The notes: generated by a model not told the origin, from the letters alone. 64,000 nt of DNA from Bog-473 sp963807675 (GCA_963807675.1 CAWECP010000009.1:1-64000), one strand, 5' to 3'. Shown: positions 27,628-36,979, numbered from the stretch's first letter. A program made the numbers and translations.

Positions 27628-28419
27628 TTATGACGGAGCGAGTTGCCCGACCGCGCTTGTCAGCAAGTGCAGGTTCTCCTGTCCGGGCAGGCGGTCGACG
27701 CGGCGGTCGATGCGCTCCACGACTGCGCGGCCCTTCTCGCCCTTGAAGAGATAGTCGACCAGGAAGCCCACCTCGTGCTTGGGCATGACACCCGAGCCGA
27801 CCGGCCGCCACAGGTGCTTGAGCGCGAAGCGCGTCAGCTTCTGCGCCTTCAGGCTGTCGGACAGTCGACGCGTCGCCTCCGACGCGTAGAAGTCGATGTG
27901 GCCACCCTCCTGTTTCATGATGCGCCGGAGGAGCTCGCGCAGCGTGGGGTGTCCGGCCGTCTCCGAGAGGCGTGCATATCCGGCCTGGGTCGTCCACTCG
28001 TTGATGGCGCCCCACGTCATGTGGAGCGCAACGAAGGCCCGTCCGGAGAAGGCGGCGAGCCCGATGGTGCTGAACGTGGTGAGCGCCTCCTTGCGCCGCC
28101 GCTTGTGCCGCATGGCCTCAATCCGGGGTGCGCCCGCCTGCTCCCCGTGGGCCTCGAGCACCTCGGCGATGGCCTCGCCGTGCCACATCTCCTCGAACAC
28201 CCAGCAGGAGAGGAAGGACGTGATCTCGGGGTCCTGGTGGGCGGGCGTCAACAGGAGGTCGCGCAGGTAGCACACGGTGTGGTGCTCGACGTCGTGCATG
28301 TAGCGCAGGGACCGCAGGGCGTCGGGCGACAGCGGCTCGTCCCGGAAGTCGTCGAAGTCGATGCCCTCCAGGTCCAGCCGCCCCGCTCGGGACTTGTAGG
28401 AGTCAATGGTGGTTCGCAT
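27628..28419 (-). CDS. Ferritin-like/acyl-ACP desaturase-like diiron protein
   Basis: 263 residues, mostly helical. Candidate diiron ligands occur as HDVEHHTVCYL, CWVFEEMWHGEAIAE (EExxH) and MKQEGGHIDFYASEA (ExxH), the spacing expected of a four-helix diiron carboxylate protein related to stearoyl-ACP desaturases. The C-terminal part is basic and may be a cap. Substrate unknown; an acyl chain is a guess. It is divergent from the sigma factor operon, with an 84-bp gap. Confidence 0.65.
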   Translation of the reverse strand: MRTTIDSYKSRAGRLDLEGIDFDDFRDEPLSPDALRSLRYMHDVEHHTVCYLRDLLLTPAHQDPEITSFLSCWVFEEMWHGEAIAEVLEAHGEQAGAPRIEAMRHKRRRKEALTTFSTIGLAAFSGRAFVALHMTWGAINEWTTQAGYARLSETAGHPTLRELLRRIMKQEGGHIDFYASEATRRLSDSLKAQKLTRFALKHLWRPVGSGVMPKHEVGFLVDYLFKGEKGRAVVERIDRRVDRLPGQENLHLLTSAVGQLAPS

Positions 28420-28503
28420 GGCGACCTACTATCCGCAGCACAGGCTACGCCCGGATGAGTTCGTTCACATCCACAGAGGGGGTCGGCCCCGAACAGGACG
28501 GAA

Positions 28504-29079
28504 ATGCGGGACATCGACAAGGTCAGCGACGCCCAGCTCGTCACCTCGATTGCCCGCTACAGCGAGGTGGCCCTGGCCGAGGTGTACCGGCGCCACGGTG
28601 GCGCCGTCTACGGCCTGGCCAAGCGCGTCCTGAACAACGGCGCCGAGGCGGAGGACGTCACCCAGGAGGTCTTCCTGCGCCTCTGGAACCAGCCCGACCG
28701 CTTCGATCCGGCCCGCGGCTCCCTGCGCTCGTTCCTCTTGGCCCAGTCCCACGGCCGGGCCGTGGACGCGGTGCGCTCCTCCAGCTCGCGCCGGCAGCGG
28801 GAGGCCCGGGACGCCATGCGGACGGCCCGGACCCGCTATGACATCCAGCACGAGGTGTGGGACCTGGCCGTGGCCGACCAGGTGGCCACGGCCATGGGTG
28901 CGCTGCCCGAGGAGGAGCGCCGGGCCATTGAGCTGGCCTACTTCGACGGGCGCACCTACCGGGAGGTGGCCACGCTCCTGGGCCAGCCCGAGGGCACGGT
29001 GAAGAGCCGCATCCGCAACGGGATGCGGCGCATGCGGACCGTCCTGGCTGACGCCGGGGTGAGGGGGGTGGAGGCGTGA
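28504..29079 (+). CDS. ECF RNA polymerase sigma factor (SigK-like)
   Basis: 191 residues. Region 2: ALAEVYRRHGGAVYGLAKRV, EDVTQEVFLRLWNQPDRFDP and SLRSFLLAQSHGRAVDAVRS. Region 4: ALPEEERRAIELAYFDGRTY and EVATLLGQPEGTVKSRIRNG. It recruits RNA polymerase to stress promoters. The next gene starts at an overlapping GTGATG and encodes a zinc-binding anti-sigma factor, so the pair is an envelope-stress type switch. Its target promoter is presumably just upstream but I see no reliable match. Confidence 0.87.
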   Translation: MRDIDKVSDAQLVTSIARYSEVALAEVYRRHGGAVYGLAKRVLNNGAEAEDVTQEVFLRLWNQPDRFDPARGSLRSFLLAQSHGRAVDAVRSSSSRRQREARDAMRTARTRYDIQHEVWDLAVADQVATAMGALPEEERRAIELAYFDGRTYREVATLLGQPEGTVKSRIRNGMRRMRTVLADAGVRGVEA

Positions 29080-29849
29080 TGTCGCACGAAGAGGCCAGCG
29101 ATCTCCTGGGCGCCTACGCCCTGGACGCGGTGGACGGCGAGGAGTTCGTCGAGCTCGAGCAGCACCTTTCGGGTTGTCCGCGCTGCCGGGCCGAGCTCGA
29201 CAGCATGCGCGAGGTGGCCTCCGCCCTGGGCAACACGGTCGAGACGCCGCCGGAGGGAGTGTGGTCGGGCATCGCCAGCCGCCTGCCCGAGCGCGACGGG
29301 GAGGCCGAGGCACCGCCCATGCCGCCGCTCGAGGCCGAGGGGCGCGCGCCGTTCCGGACTGTCGCAACGGCGCGCCGGCCGCGGCGCGGCGCCGTCGCGA
29401 CGGTGATCGGGTTCGCCGTGGCCGCCGCCGCCGTGGCCGCCGTCCTGGGTATCGGGCTGGTCCGGGCCGACGACAAGGTCAGCAACCTCCAGTCGGCCGC
29501 CGCGCACCCGCCGTCAGCGGTGACGTTGGCGCTCGCGGCCCCGGGGCACCGCATGGTGGAGCTCGCCTCCAGCACGGGCGTCACGCTGGCCGACTTCGTC
29601 GTGCTGCCCGACGGGCGGGGCTACCTGGTCAGCTCCAGGCTGCCGGCGCTGGGTGCGGGTCATACCTACCAGCTGTGGGGCATCGTGGGCCTCAGGCCCA
29701 TCTCGCTCGGCCTCCTCGGCCCCGCGCCGCGGCAGGCCACCTTCACCATGGCGGGCTCGGTGCAACCGTCCCGCCTGAGCATCACGGCCGAGCCGGCCGG
29801 CGGCGCGGTGGCCCCGACCGGGGCCATCGTGGCCACGGGGACTGTCTGA
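29076..29849 (+). CDS. RskA-like anti-sigma factor
   Basis: 257 residues. The N-terminal zinc anti-sigma domain has EQHLSGCPRCRAEL (HxxxCxxC). One TM helix (VIGFAVAAAAVAAVLGIGLV) separates it from an extracytoplasmic domain with LPALGAGHTYQLWGIVG, typical of RskA/DUF-type sensor domains. It should hold the preceding sigma factor at the membrane and release it upon regulated proteolysis. Start overlaps the sigma gene by 4 bp. Confidence 0.87.
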   Translation: MMSHEEASDLLGAYALDAVDGEEFVELEQHLSGCPRCRAELDSMREVASALGNTVETPPEGVWSGIASRLPERDGEAEAPPMPPLEAEGRAPFRTVATARRPRRGAVATVIGFAVAAAAVAAVLGIGLVRADDKVSNLQSAAAHPPSAVTLALAAPGHRMVELASSTGVTLADFVVLPDGRGYLVSSRLPALGAGHTYQLWGIVGLRPISLGLLGPAPRQATFTMAGSVQPSRLSITAEPAGGAVAPTGAIVATGTV

Positions 29850-29880
29850 CGCCTGCGCCCAGCTGTTAGCTTCGCTCCCC

Positions 29881-30726
29881 ATGTCCGAGGACGCACCCAA
29901 GAAGCGCCGTCCCATCGAGGTGGGCGCCGAGGCCGAGCCGATCAAGCTCGGCTCCATGCTATGGACGCTCGTCGAGCCGCACCGCGGTCACGAGGTGGCC
30001 TACAACCGTTGGTACGAACGCGACCACTTCTATGCCGGCTGCATGGTCGGTCCCTACAACTTCGCCGGACGCCGGTGGGTGGCCACGGCCGATCTGAAGG
30101 TGCTGCGCGACCCGGACCCTTCCGCCATCACGGGCGAGCCGGCCCGCGGCTCCTACGTGGCCGTGTACTGGGTGCTCGACGGCTATCACGACGTCTGGAA
30201 CCGCTGGGCCCTGCGGCAGGTGAACGCGCTCCACGCGGCCGGCCGCATGTTCCAAGAGCGCGACCACGTGCACACGCTCCTCTACGACTTCCGATGGGAG
30301 CATCGACGCGACCCCGACGGCGTGCCGGTCGAGCTGGCCCTGGACCACCCCTACCGGGGCTTCGTCACCGTCTTCATCGACCGGGCCGACGACATCACGA
30401 ACGAGGACCTGTGGACCTGGCTGCGCACCGAACACCTGCCGGCGCTGTTGCCGGGCAGCGACGCCGACCTGGTCGCCGCCTTCACGCCGATCGCGTTGGA
30501 GGGCGTCGACGCACCGGGCGACGTGCCGCGCCAGTCGGCCGGTGACAACCGCACCGTCCTGCTGTTCTTCCTCAACACGCCGCCCGAGGCGGCCTGGGAG
30601 CCGGTCTTCGTCGAACACCGTCGCCAGCTGGAGGAGGCGGGCAAGGGCACCGTCGTCGCCGCCCTCCCCTTCATCCCGACCATCGTCGGCACCGACACCT
30701 ACACCGACAAGCTCTGGGTCGATTGA
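29881..30726 (+). CDS. Tandem dimeric alpha/beta-barrel (EthD-like) protein
   Basis: 281 residues. The first half contains EVAYNRWYERDHFYAGCMVG with nearby aromatic and His residues, as in EthD/ferredoxin-like barrels where a small substrate binds. The second half repeats the pattern (NEDLWTWLRTEHLPALLPGS) before LLFFLNTPPEAAWEPVFVEH. No signal peptide. Tandem halves would form an internal pseudo-dimer. Function unknown. ATG 29881 is 31 bp after the anti-sigma gene, so it may belong to the same regulon. Confidence 0.55.
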   Translation: MSEDAPKKRRPIEVGAEAEPIKLGSMLWTLVEPHRGHEVAYNRWYERDHFYAGCMVGPYNFAGRRWVATADLKVLRDPDPSAITGEPARGSYVAVYWVLDGYHDVWNRWALRQVNALHAAGRMFQERDHVHTLLYDFRWEHRRDPDGVPVELALDHPYRGFVTVFIDRADDITNEDLWTWLRTEHLPALLPGSDADLVAAFTPIALEGVDAPGDVPRQSAGDNRTVLLFFLNTPPEAAWEPVFVEHRRQLEEAGKGTVVAALPFIPTIVGTDTYTDKLWVD

Positions 30727-31025
30727 CCGTCCGGTCGGCCGAGGGATTTGCCCCGGACCGCCGAACCGGCGTCGCTCAGGGCCACTTCGCAGCCTGGGAA
30801 CAGCCGCAACTCTTCTCGGAAGAGATCCGAGCGAGCTTCAGATCGCTGCGCTAATACCGGAGCCCGATCGCCGGGCAGAATGTTCGCGGTTTGCCGTGAA
30901 CCCGTTGGGCTGCGTTTCGATCGCCGAGCTGGGCTCTGATCCGTTCTCGACAGGGCGCGGGACCAGCGCTGGTCGGAAAAGCCTACATAGTGAGGTCACC
31001 GACCCGATTCGTCCCTGGGCCACCT
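30727..31025. other. Intergenic stretch without a supported gene
   Basis: About 300 bases between the barrel protein and the leftward binding-protein gene. Composition is less GC-rich than the flanks. I see no RNA gene, no clear terminator and no long conserved-looking reading frame. Confidence 0.6.
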
Positions 31026-32468
31026 TCATCGCGTGGCGGGCAGCGGCTTCCAGTTCTGCTCGACGACCCAACAAACCCCCGCCGGAGGCGACCCAACCGG
31101 GCCGTGCTTGCAGAGGGTTGTCGGCGGGTGATTGTCATGGACCTCCACCACCCGGTACTCCGTTGGTCCATAGAACTTGTCCGGCCCGTAGGACAGCACA
31201 GGTGAGTACCCGCCCGGGAAGTTGGTTATACGCGACATCGCCTCAACGAAGGTCCGCCGATTGAGGTCCTTACCCGCCATGGTCGCCGCTTGGGCGAAGA
31301 GGCGGATCTCTTGACACCAGCCCTGGACCGGCCCTTGCTCTTCAATGTCGTCATTGATGTTGCCCTTGGGAATCTGCGGGTAGGCCTTGTGCCACACATC
31401 CCAGCAGCTCCGCACCCCCGGGTCGTACCCCCCCTGTGACTCGGGGATCGGAAGGTCGATGCCACCGAGCGTCTCTGCCGTGACACCCTCCTGGTTGTTC
31501 AGCGCCTTCTCGTAGGGGACGGGGATCAGTCCGAGCGCAATCTCAATTTCGGACTGGTAATCACTGAGGAGGAGCTTGGGGAAGTAGTCCTGCGAAGTCT
31601 CGGCGCCGATGTACGGGGTGAAGGCGTTGTCGGGTAACAGGGGGATCACCGATTGGACTCCCGCGGCCTTGAGCCGTTCGACCGCCAGCGTGGCAGTCGA
31701 GTCGGTACTGGCGGCCTCGCCGATGTCCGCCGTGACGGTGACCACCTGAGGGACCACACCAGCCTTCTTCAGGTCCGGCAAGAGGTAGGAGTCGAGCGCG
31801 GCTTGGTCGCTGGCCTGGTCTGAGACCACGACACCGACCTTCACGCCGTGACCGAGCCGACCCGAGCTCAGACCCCATTGCACAGCGGCCGCGAGGATGG
31901 GCGCGTCGTCAGCACCCGTCCACCACAAGTACGGAGAGCCGAGGTCAGTCCAGTTGGTGGTCGTCGTCCACTGGGAGAGCATCGGCGTCTGCCCTTCCCG
32001 GGTTATGCACAGCTCATTGGTCCCTTCGTAGGTACCGAGCCCGTCAACGACGGCGAAGACGGGCGGATTGCCCTGAGTCCACTGCCTGCACAGCGCGAGC
32101 TCCTCGTTCACGTTGGTCGGGTCGAAGGGCACGATCATCGGGTTGATCTTCCGACCGTGTATTCCCCCGGCATCGTTGATCTGGTTCACGAAGAGGTCGA
32201 TCGCTTTTGTCTGCTCGCCGTACTCGGCGTCCGACTCGATTTCGAACTCACCCTCGATGCTGGTGAACGAGATGACCGGGAAGACCACATTGATGGCGTT
32301 GGCCGTGACACCCCGTGCGCTTGTGCTCGCCTTGGTGACGGGGGTCGGCGCAGTGGTAGCACCCGACGGCGCGGCGACACCCAAGGCCACCGTGCTCCCA
32401 AGGACGGCGAGGGCTCCCCCTGCTCTAAGCAGTCTTCGCCTTGCTCCCGATTTTTCCCAGCGTCGCAT
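31026..32468 (-). CDS. Branched-chain amino acid-type ABC transporter substrate-binding protein
   Basis: 480 residues from ATG 32468. A basic N-terminus and signal helix (AGGALAVLGSTVALGVAAPS) precede a type I periplasmic-binding fold: INVVFPVISF, DLFVNQINDAGGIHGRKINP, PMLSQWTTTTNWTDL, VAVERL-type helices and YIGAETSQDYFPKLLLSDYQ. It should bind an amino acid, amide or organic acid outside the cell. No permease or ATPase genes of this class are adjacent, so it is an orphan binding protein. G+C is lower than average for the window. Confidence 0.8.
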   Translation of the reverse strand: MRRWEKSGARRRLLRAGGALAVLGSTVALGVAAPSGATTAPTPVTKASTSARGVTANAINVVFPVISFTSIEGEFEIESDAEYGEQTKAIDLFVNQINDAGGIHGRKINPMIVPFDPTNVNEELALCRQWTQGNPPVFAVVDGLGTYEGTNELCITREGQTPMLSQWTTTTNWTDLGSPYLWWTGADDAPILAAAVQWGLSSGRLGHGVKVGVVVSDQASDQAALDSYLLPDLKKAGVVPQVVTVTADIGEAASTDSTATLAVERLKAAGVQSVIPLLPDNAFTPYIGAETSQDYFPKLLLSDYQSEIEIALGLIPVPYEKALNNQEGVTAETLGGIDLPIPESQGGYDPGVRSCWDVWHKAYPQIPKGNINDDIEEQGPVQGWCQEIRLFAQAATMAGKDLNRRTFVEAMSRITNFPGGYSPVLSYGPDKFYGPTEYRVVEVHDNHPPTTLCKHGPVGSPPAGVCWVVEQNWKPLPATR

Positions 32469-32708
32469 CGCCAACTCCCCTAACGCGCCTTCGAGCCGGG
32501 CAGCCCGGAAGAGGGTATCGCTGGTGGGACAGACAATCACGGCAGTAGTTGCCTCCCGTCCGAGGTACGGGGGCTCACCCTGTCCTTCGACGGGTGAGCG
32601 GCTTCCGGCCAAGCGGATGTGTTGTGTGCTCCCCCGGTCAGCAGGTTTGGCGCCGAATGACGGCGCCTTCAAATCTGGAACGACAATGGCGACTCGACCG
32701 CGTGCTGA

Positions 32709-32981
32709 TCAATTCGCTGCCCAGAGGTGCCCGTCACCTGGGACACCCTTGAGGGTGCGGGCACCTCGGTCGTCGAACTCGAGATCCGAACCTGTAACGA
32801 GATCCTTGACAGTGCTGGTGACGAGCACCTCACCAGGTCCCGCCAGAGCGCTCACTCGTGCGCCGATGTGCACGCCGATTCCGGCGACATCGTCGGCTCG
32901 CCGTTCGACTTCTCCGGTGTGAAGACCAGCGCGCACCTTGATGCCCAGCGATTCGACGGCCCTTTGTACATCTTGCTCATG
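32709..32981 (-). pseudogene. C-terminal half of class III adenylate/guanylate cyclase domain
   Basis: Read leftward: VQRAVESLGIKVRAGLHTGE, then GIGVHIGARVSALAGPGEVL, VTSTVKDLVTGS and LKGVPGDGHLWA to the stop at 32709. This matches the second half of the CHD cyclase domain. The first half lies immediately to the right on the opposite strand. Together they would make one nearly complete domain, so the gene appears rearranged. Confidence 0.7.
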
Positions 32982-33180
32982 ACAGTACTTTTTACCGACA
33001 TCGTGGATTCAACCGCCCGTGCGTCTGCGATCGGCGAGCGAGCCTGGCGGACGCTGCTCGAACAGCATGATGGAGCCGCAGGACGGCTATCGAACACCAC
33101 CGCGGCGTCCTCGAGAAGCGCACGGGCGGTGGCTTGCTTGCCACTTTTGACGGGCCGGGACGCGGAATACGGTCTATATC
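32979..33180 (+). pseudogene. N-terminal half of class III cyclase domain, frameshifted
   Basis: ATG 32979 opens MTVLFTDIVDSTARASAIGE with RAWRTLLEQHD, the metal-binding start of the CHD cyclase domain. After a frame change near 33085 the next frame reads EHHRGVLEKRTGGGLLATFD and GPGRGIR, then homology stops. The second half is found on the minus strand starting at the same point. ATP/GTP cyclisation is not possible from either piece. Confidence 0.7.
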
Positions 33181-33487
33181 GACGCGGCGCGGCGCCGGCA
33201 ATCCGGTGACGAACTCGGCGATCGCGTCGACGACTGGGTCGTCTTCGCCAGGCTGGCCACCTATGTGAAACTTGCCTGGGAGCTCGCCCTCGGGAGCGCC
33301 CGAACGACCGCTCGAAACTGCCGGTTATCAAACGGGACTTTTCTGGCTCCCAGGACTATCCCCATGGTGCGATCACGGGAAACGGGAATCCGGGAACCAA
33401 TACAATAGTTAAACCGTGAGTCCGCGACTTCAGGCCAGCGCTGTCTCACCGATTGGCCGAGCCATGGGTCGACTGAGTTCCCGGCGC
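33181..33487. other. Intergenic stretch without a supported gene
   Basis: About 300 bases between the broken cyclase gene and the leftward PhyH gene. It includes an AT-richer patch at 33395-33415. I see no complete gene or RNA; it may hold further cyclase debris. Confidence 0.5.
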
Positions 33488-34378
33488 TCAGGCCTCCCGC
33501 CACGGCGTCATGTCGAGGCCGGGATAGCGGGCCGCCACCCCGGCCAGGGTCTGCTCGTTCCAGTAGAGGTGTCCCGGAGGTGGAAAGCCCAGCGCAGACA
33601 ATTGCCGCACGCTGGCCCCGTTGGCGAAGCGGTGCCAGGCCAAGTCTTCGGCCGCTCCGGGCCACGCCTGTGAGCCGAGCCAGTCCGTCTGCACCGGCTT
33701 GAACGACACGTGGAGCATGAAGCGAGCCGATGCGGGGGCGGCCATCCGGACGCCCCGGTGATAGACGTCGGGCCGGTACGCCAGCACGGAACCGGCCGGC
33801 CCCTCGGCCGGCACCTCCGCCTCGTACAGGTGGCGGTATTCGGAGAGGCTCAGGTAGGTCCGCTCTATCGGGATGTCGCCGGTCAGGCGCCGCGACACCA
33901 TGCGGGTCGCCGCCGTGTCTGCGGTCACGTCGCTCAGGTAGACGAACAGCTCCAGGTGCTGGTAGCCCACGTCCGAGCGCGGGACCACCAAGGTGTGGTT
34001 GCCGTAGTCGACGTGCAGCAGCTGGTCGTCCGACTGGGCACCACCGGAGTACTTGGCACTCAGCATGCCCTGGTACAGGCGCAGATCGGTCAGGGCCAGG
34101 AACTCCTCGGCCAAGTCGATCAGTCGGTCGTGGAGGACCAGCTCGTTGAACGCGGGGCTCTCGAAGGGAAACCTGGGCATCACGACGTGCGAGTCGGTGC
34201 GGAAGGGAGCGTTTCGCTCCGGATCGCGATCGGCTGCGAAGTCCTCGGAGTTCGGGAAGACATGCTCGAGCGCCGCCCGCGCCGCCGACACGACGTCGTC
34301 GGGCAGCCAGTGCTCCAGCACGCACCAGCCGTCGTTCTCCCACTGTCCCTTGAGCTCGGCACCGGCCGTGTGACTCAT
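33488..34378 (-). CDS. Phytanoyl-CoA dioxygenase (PhyH) family protein
   Basis: 296 residues from ATG 34378. The Fe(II)/2-oxoglutarate facial triad candidates are HVDYGNHTL (HxD) and a distal His in RPDVYHRGVRM; ARFMLHVSFKP follows, with an Arg for 2-oxoglutarate. Members hydroxylate diverse small molecules; the substrate here is unknown. No operon partner is obvious; a methyltransferase gene lies 225 bp upstream in the same direction. Confidence 0.78.
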   Translation of the reverse strand: MSHTAGAELKGQWENDGWCVLEHWLPDDVVSAARAALEHVFPNSEDFAADRDPERNAPFRTDSHVVMPRFPFESPAFNELVLHDRLIDLAEEFLALTDLRLYQGMLSAKYSGGAQSDDQLLHVDYGNHTLVVPRSDVGYQHLELFVYLSDVTADTAATRMVSRRLTGDIPIERTYLSLSEYRHLYEAEVPAEGPAGSVLAYRPDVYHRGVRMAAPASARFMLHVSFKPVQTDWLGSQAWPGAAEDLAWHRFANGASVRQLSALGFPPPGHLYWNEQTLAGVAARYPGLDMTPWREA

Positions 34379-34603
34379 ATGGCGGCGGGGAGCGGTTTCC
34401 ACGGTTCGACCGGCGTCCAGCACACGGCCTGGGGCGACAGCTTGCCCATGGGCAACCGGCACTGACTGCTCGGCGGCGAGCACATGGCCTGACACGATCC
34501 GGTTGTGCGGGGCATGGTGGTCGACCTCCGTCGTGGGGCCCACGGGACGCCACAGACCCTAACCAGCTGCTCCGTCGGGCCGGGGGCCACCCGGAGGGGC
34601 GAC

Positions 34604-35398
34604 CTACCCCCGGGCCACGATCTCCACGTGCGTGATCACGAACACCGAGTCCGGCTCGGCCGCCCAACGCAAGAAGGCCGCCGCGATCGCCTCCAGCTCG
34701 TCGGCGTCGCTCAGCCCGTACTCCACCGCCTGCTCGGCGATCCGCGAGTAGCGCATGCGGTCGGCCCAGAGGTCGCCCCACCACACCCGGGACTCCGGGT
34801 CGGCGTAGGTCCAGGTCGAGCTCAATGTCTCCAGGTCGTCGAACCCGGCCGCCCGGGCCAGCGCCGGCAGCTTGGGGCCGATGCGGGCGTCGTGGCCGTT
34901 GCGCCGGGTCACGGCGAAGTACAGCTCGAGCCAGCGGTCCAGCACGGGGTCGGCCGGCGCCCAGGTGAAGGCGCCGTAGTCCGAGTCGCGCGCCGCCAGC
35001 AGGCCGCCCGGCCGCAGGACGCGCCGCATCTCGACCAGGGCGGCCACCGGGTCGCCGAGGTGCTGGAGCACCTGGTGCAGGTGGACCACGTCGAACGACT
35101 CGTCGGGGAAGGGGAGCGCGAACAGGTCGCCCACTTCGAAGCGTAGGTTCGACACCCCGAGTGCCGCCGCGTGCGCGGTCGCCTGGGCCACCACCTCGGC
35201 GCCGGCGTCGAGCCCCACGACCTCACCGGGCGCGACCAGGAGCGCCAGGTCGGCCGTGATGGTGCCGGGACCGCAGCCCACGTCCAGCAGCGACTGGCCG
35301 GCACGCAGGTAGGGCAACAGGTAGGCCGACGAGTTCTCGGCCGTGCGCCAGGTGTGGCTGCGCAGGACGGATTCGTGGTGCCCGTGCGTGTAGGCCAT
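34604..35398 (-). CDS. UbiE/class I SAM-dependent methyltransferase
   Basis: 264 residues. Motif I SLLDVGCGPGTITADLALLV, motif II VVGLDAGAEVV, motif IV PDESFDVVHLHQVLQHLGDP and post-motif EMRRVLRPGGLLAARDSDYG are intact. It likely methylates a small molecule. ATG 35398 lies only 14 bp from the divergent glycosylase start, so promoters overlap the coding starts. Confidence 0.85.
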   Translation of the reverse strand: MAYTHGHHESVLRSHTWRTAENSSAYLLPYLRAGQSLLDVGCGPGTITADLALLVAPGEVVGLDAGAEVVAQATAHAAALGVSNLRFEVGDLFALPFPDESFDVVHLHQVLQHLGDPVAALVEMRRVLRPGGLLAARDSDYGAFTWAPADPVLDRWLELYFAVTRRNGHDARIGPKLPALARAAGFDDLETLSSTWTYADPESRVWWGDLWADRMRYSRIAEQAVEYGLSDADELEAIAAAFLRWAAEPDSVFVITHVEIVARG

Positions 35399-35412
35399 GC
35401 CAACATTGTCGC

Positions 35413-36276
35413 GTGCCCGAATTGCCCGAGATGCAGGCCCTGTCCGAGCGCCTCGACACGCTCCTCAGCGGCCTGACCCTGCGCCGGGCCGATCTCCTGG
35501 GCTTCTCCTCCCTCAAGACCTACGACCCCTCGCCCGACGCGCTCGAGGGCGCCACGCTCCTGTCTGTCACCCGCCGGGCCAAGTACCTGGTGTGGGAGTT
35601 CGACGACGGCAACCGCATTGTGCTCCATCTCTCCCAGGCGGGGCGGCTCGATATCGAGGACCCGCCCAAGAAGACCAAGCCCCGGGGCTCGGTGGCCCGC
35701 TTCGTCTTCGGCGCCGGCGACGCCGGGCTCGATGGACCCGGCATCGGCATCCTGGTGCGCGAGTACGGCACCCAACGCAAGGCGTCGTGGTGGGTGCTCG
35801 GGCCCGGCGACGAGGGCCCGCTGCACGACCTCGGCCCGGAGCCCGGCACCGAGGAGTTCGCCGCCTTCATCCGCACCAGCGACTCCAACCGCCACCTGAC
35901 CACCGACCTGCGCGACCAGCACACCGTCTCGGGCATCGGCCGCGGCTGGGGCGACGACATCTTGCAGCGGGCCAAGCTGTCGCCCTTCGCGTCGTTGCGC
36001 TCGCTCAGTCCGGAGCAGCGCGAGAGCCTTATTACCGCTGCCAACGAGGTGCTCGACGAGGCCCTCGAGCTCGAGCGCCGGCGCCCCGGCGGGCTCTCCG
36101 AGTCCAGCCTCGGTGGCCGCTTCAACGTGCACGGACGCTTCGGCCAGCCCTGCCCGACGTGCGGCACCGCGCTCCAGCGCGTCTCGTTCGAGTCCTACGA
36201 AATGGCGTACTGCCCCACCTGCCAGACGGGCGGCAAGGTGCTGGCCGACCGAAGGCTGTCGCGCCTGCTGAAGTAG
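35413..36276 (+). CDS. Fpg/Nei-family DNA glycosylase (divergent)
   Basis: 287 residues from GTG 35413; after processing Pro-2 is the Schiff-base residue (PELPEMQALSERLD), with Glu-3 following. The H2TH region reads GIGRGWGDDILQRAKLSPF, lacking the Asn of classical Fpg. The zinc finger is CPTCGT and CPTCQTGGKVL, ending RRLSRLLK. This is the actinobacterial Fpg-like group rather than canonical MutM. It removes oxidised bases and fits its neighbourhood next to lexA. Confidence 0.85.
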   Translation: MPELPEMQALSERLDTLLSGLTLRRADLLGFSSLKTYDPSPDALEGATLLSVTRRAKYLVWEFDDGNRIVLHLSQAGRLDIEDPPKKTKPRGSVARFVFGAGDAGLDGPGIGILVREYGTQRKASWWVLGPGDEGPLHDLGPEPGTEEFAAFIRTSDSNRHLTTDLRDQHTVSGIGRGWGDDILQRAKLSPFASLRSLSPEQRESLITAANEVLDEALELERRRPGGLSESSLGGRFNVHGRFGQPCPTCGTALQRVSFESYEMAYCPTCQTGGKVLADRRLSRLLK

Positions 36277-36290
36277 GCGAGCGGCGGTGC

Positions 36291-36926
36291 TCAGCCCAGC
36301 TGGCGCACCACCGTCACGACCTTGCCGAAGATCGTGATCTCGTCGTTGCCGTCGAACACCATCGGCTCGTAGGCGGCGTTGGCCGGCGTGAGCACGACCT
36401 GCCCGCCGCGCCGGTCGAATCTCTTCACGGTCGCCTCGCCGTCGCCGATGCCGGCCACCACCACGTCGCCGTTGTTCGCCTCGGGCTGCTGGCGCACCAC
36501 GACATAATCCCCGTCGTAGATGCCGGCCTCGACCATGGAGTCCCCGCGCACCCGCAGCATGAACGCCGGCCCCGTGCCGATGAACTGCTCGGGCATGGGC
36601 AGGAGCTCCTCGACGTTCTCCTCGGCCAGCACGCCGGTGCCGGCGGCCACGTCGCCGACCAGCGGCACGTTGTGCACGGCGGCAGGGGGAAGCTTGGATT
36701 CCGTGTCCGGGTCGAAGTGCACCTGGATGGCCCGGGGCTTGCTCGGGTCCCGCGACAGGTAGCCCTCCCGCTGCAGCACGGCCAGGTGCGTGTGCACGGT
36801 GGCCGACGACGTCAGGCCCACCGCCTCGCCGATCTCGCGCACCGATGGGGGATAGCCCCGGTCGCGCTGGTTGTCGGCGATGAAGTTCAGGATCTGCAGC
36901 CGCTTCCCGCTCAGGACCTCGGCCAT
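36291..36926 (-). CDS. lexA: SOS repressor LexA
   Basis: 211 residues. The N-terminal winged helix includes GYPPSVREIGEAVGLTSSAT and LAVLQREGYLSRDP. The Ala-Gly cleavage site is in VGDVAAGTGVLAEENVE; the catalytic Ser is in LRVRGDSMVEAGIYDGD and Lys in EATVKRFDRRGG. RecA-DNA filaments trigger self-cleavage. ATG 36926 is preceded by AAAGGAG. Two LexA boxes upstream indicate autoregulation. Confidence 0.95.
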   Translation of the reverse strand: MAEVLSGKRLQILNFIADNQRDRGYPPSVREIGEAVGLTSSATVHTHLAVLQREGYLSRDPSKPRAIQVHFDPDTESKLPPAAVHNVPLVGDVAAGTGVLAEENVEELLPMPEQFIGTGPAFMLRVRGDSMVEAGIYDGDYVVVRQQPEANNGDVVVAGIGDGEATVKRFDRRGGQVVLTPANAAYEPMVFDGNDEITIFGKVVTVVRQLG

Positions 36927-36979
36927 CGGCGTCTCCTTTGGTGCCCACCCCGGCCGTTGCGCCGGGCCCCTCCTGGGGG

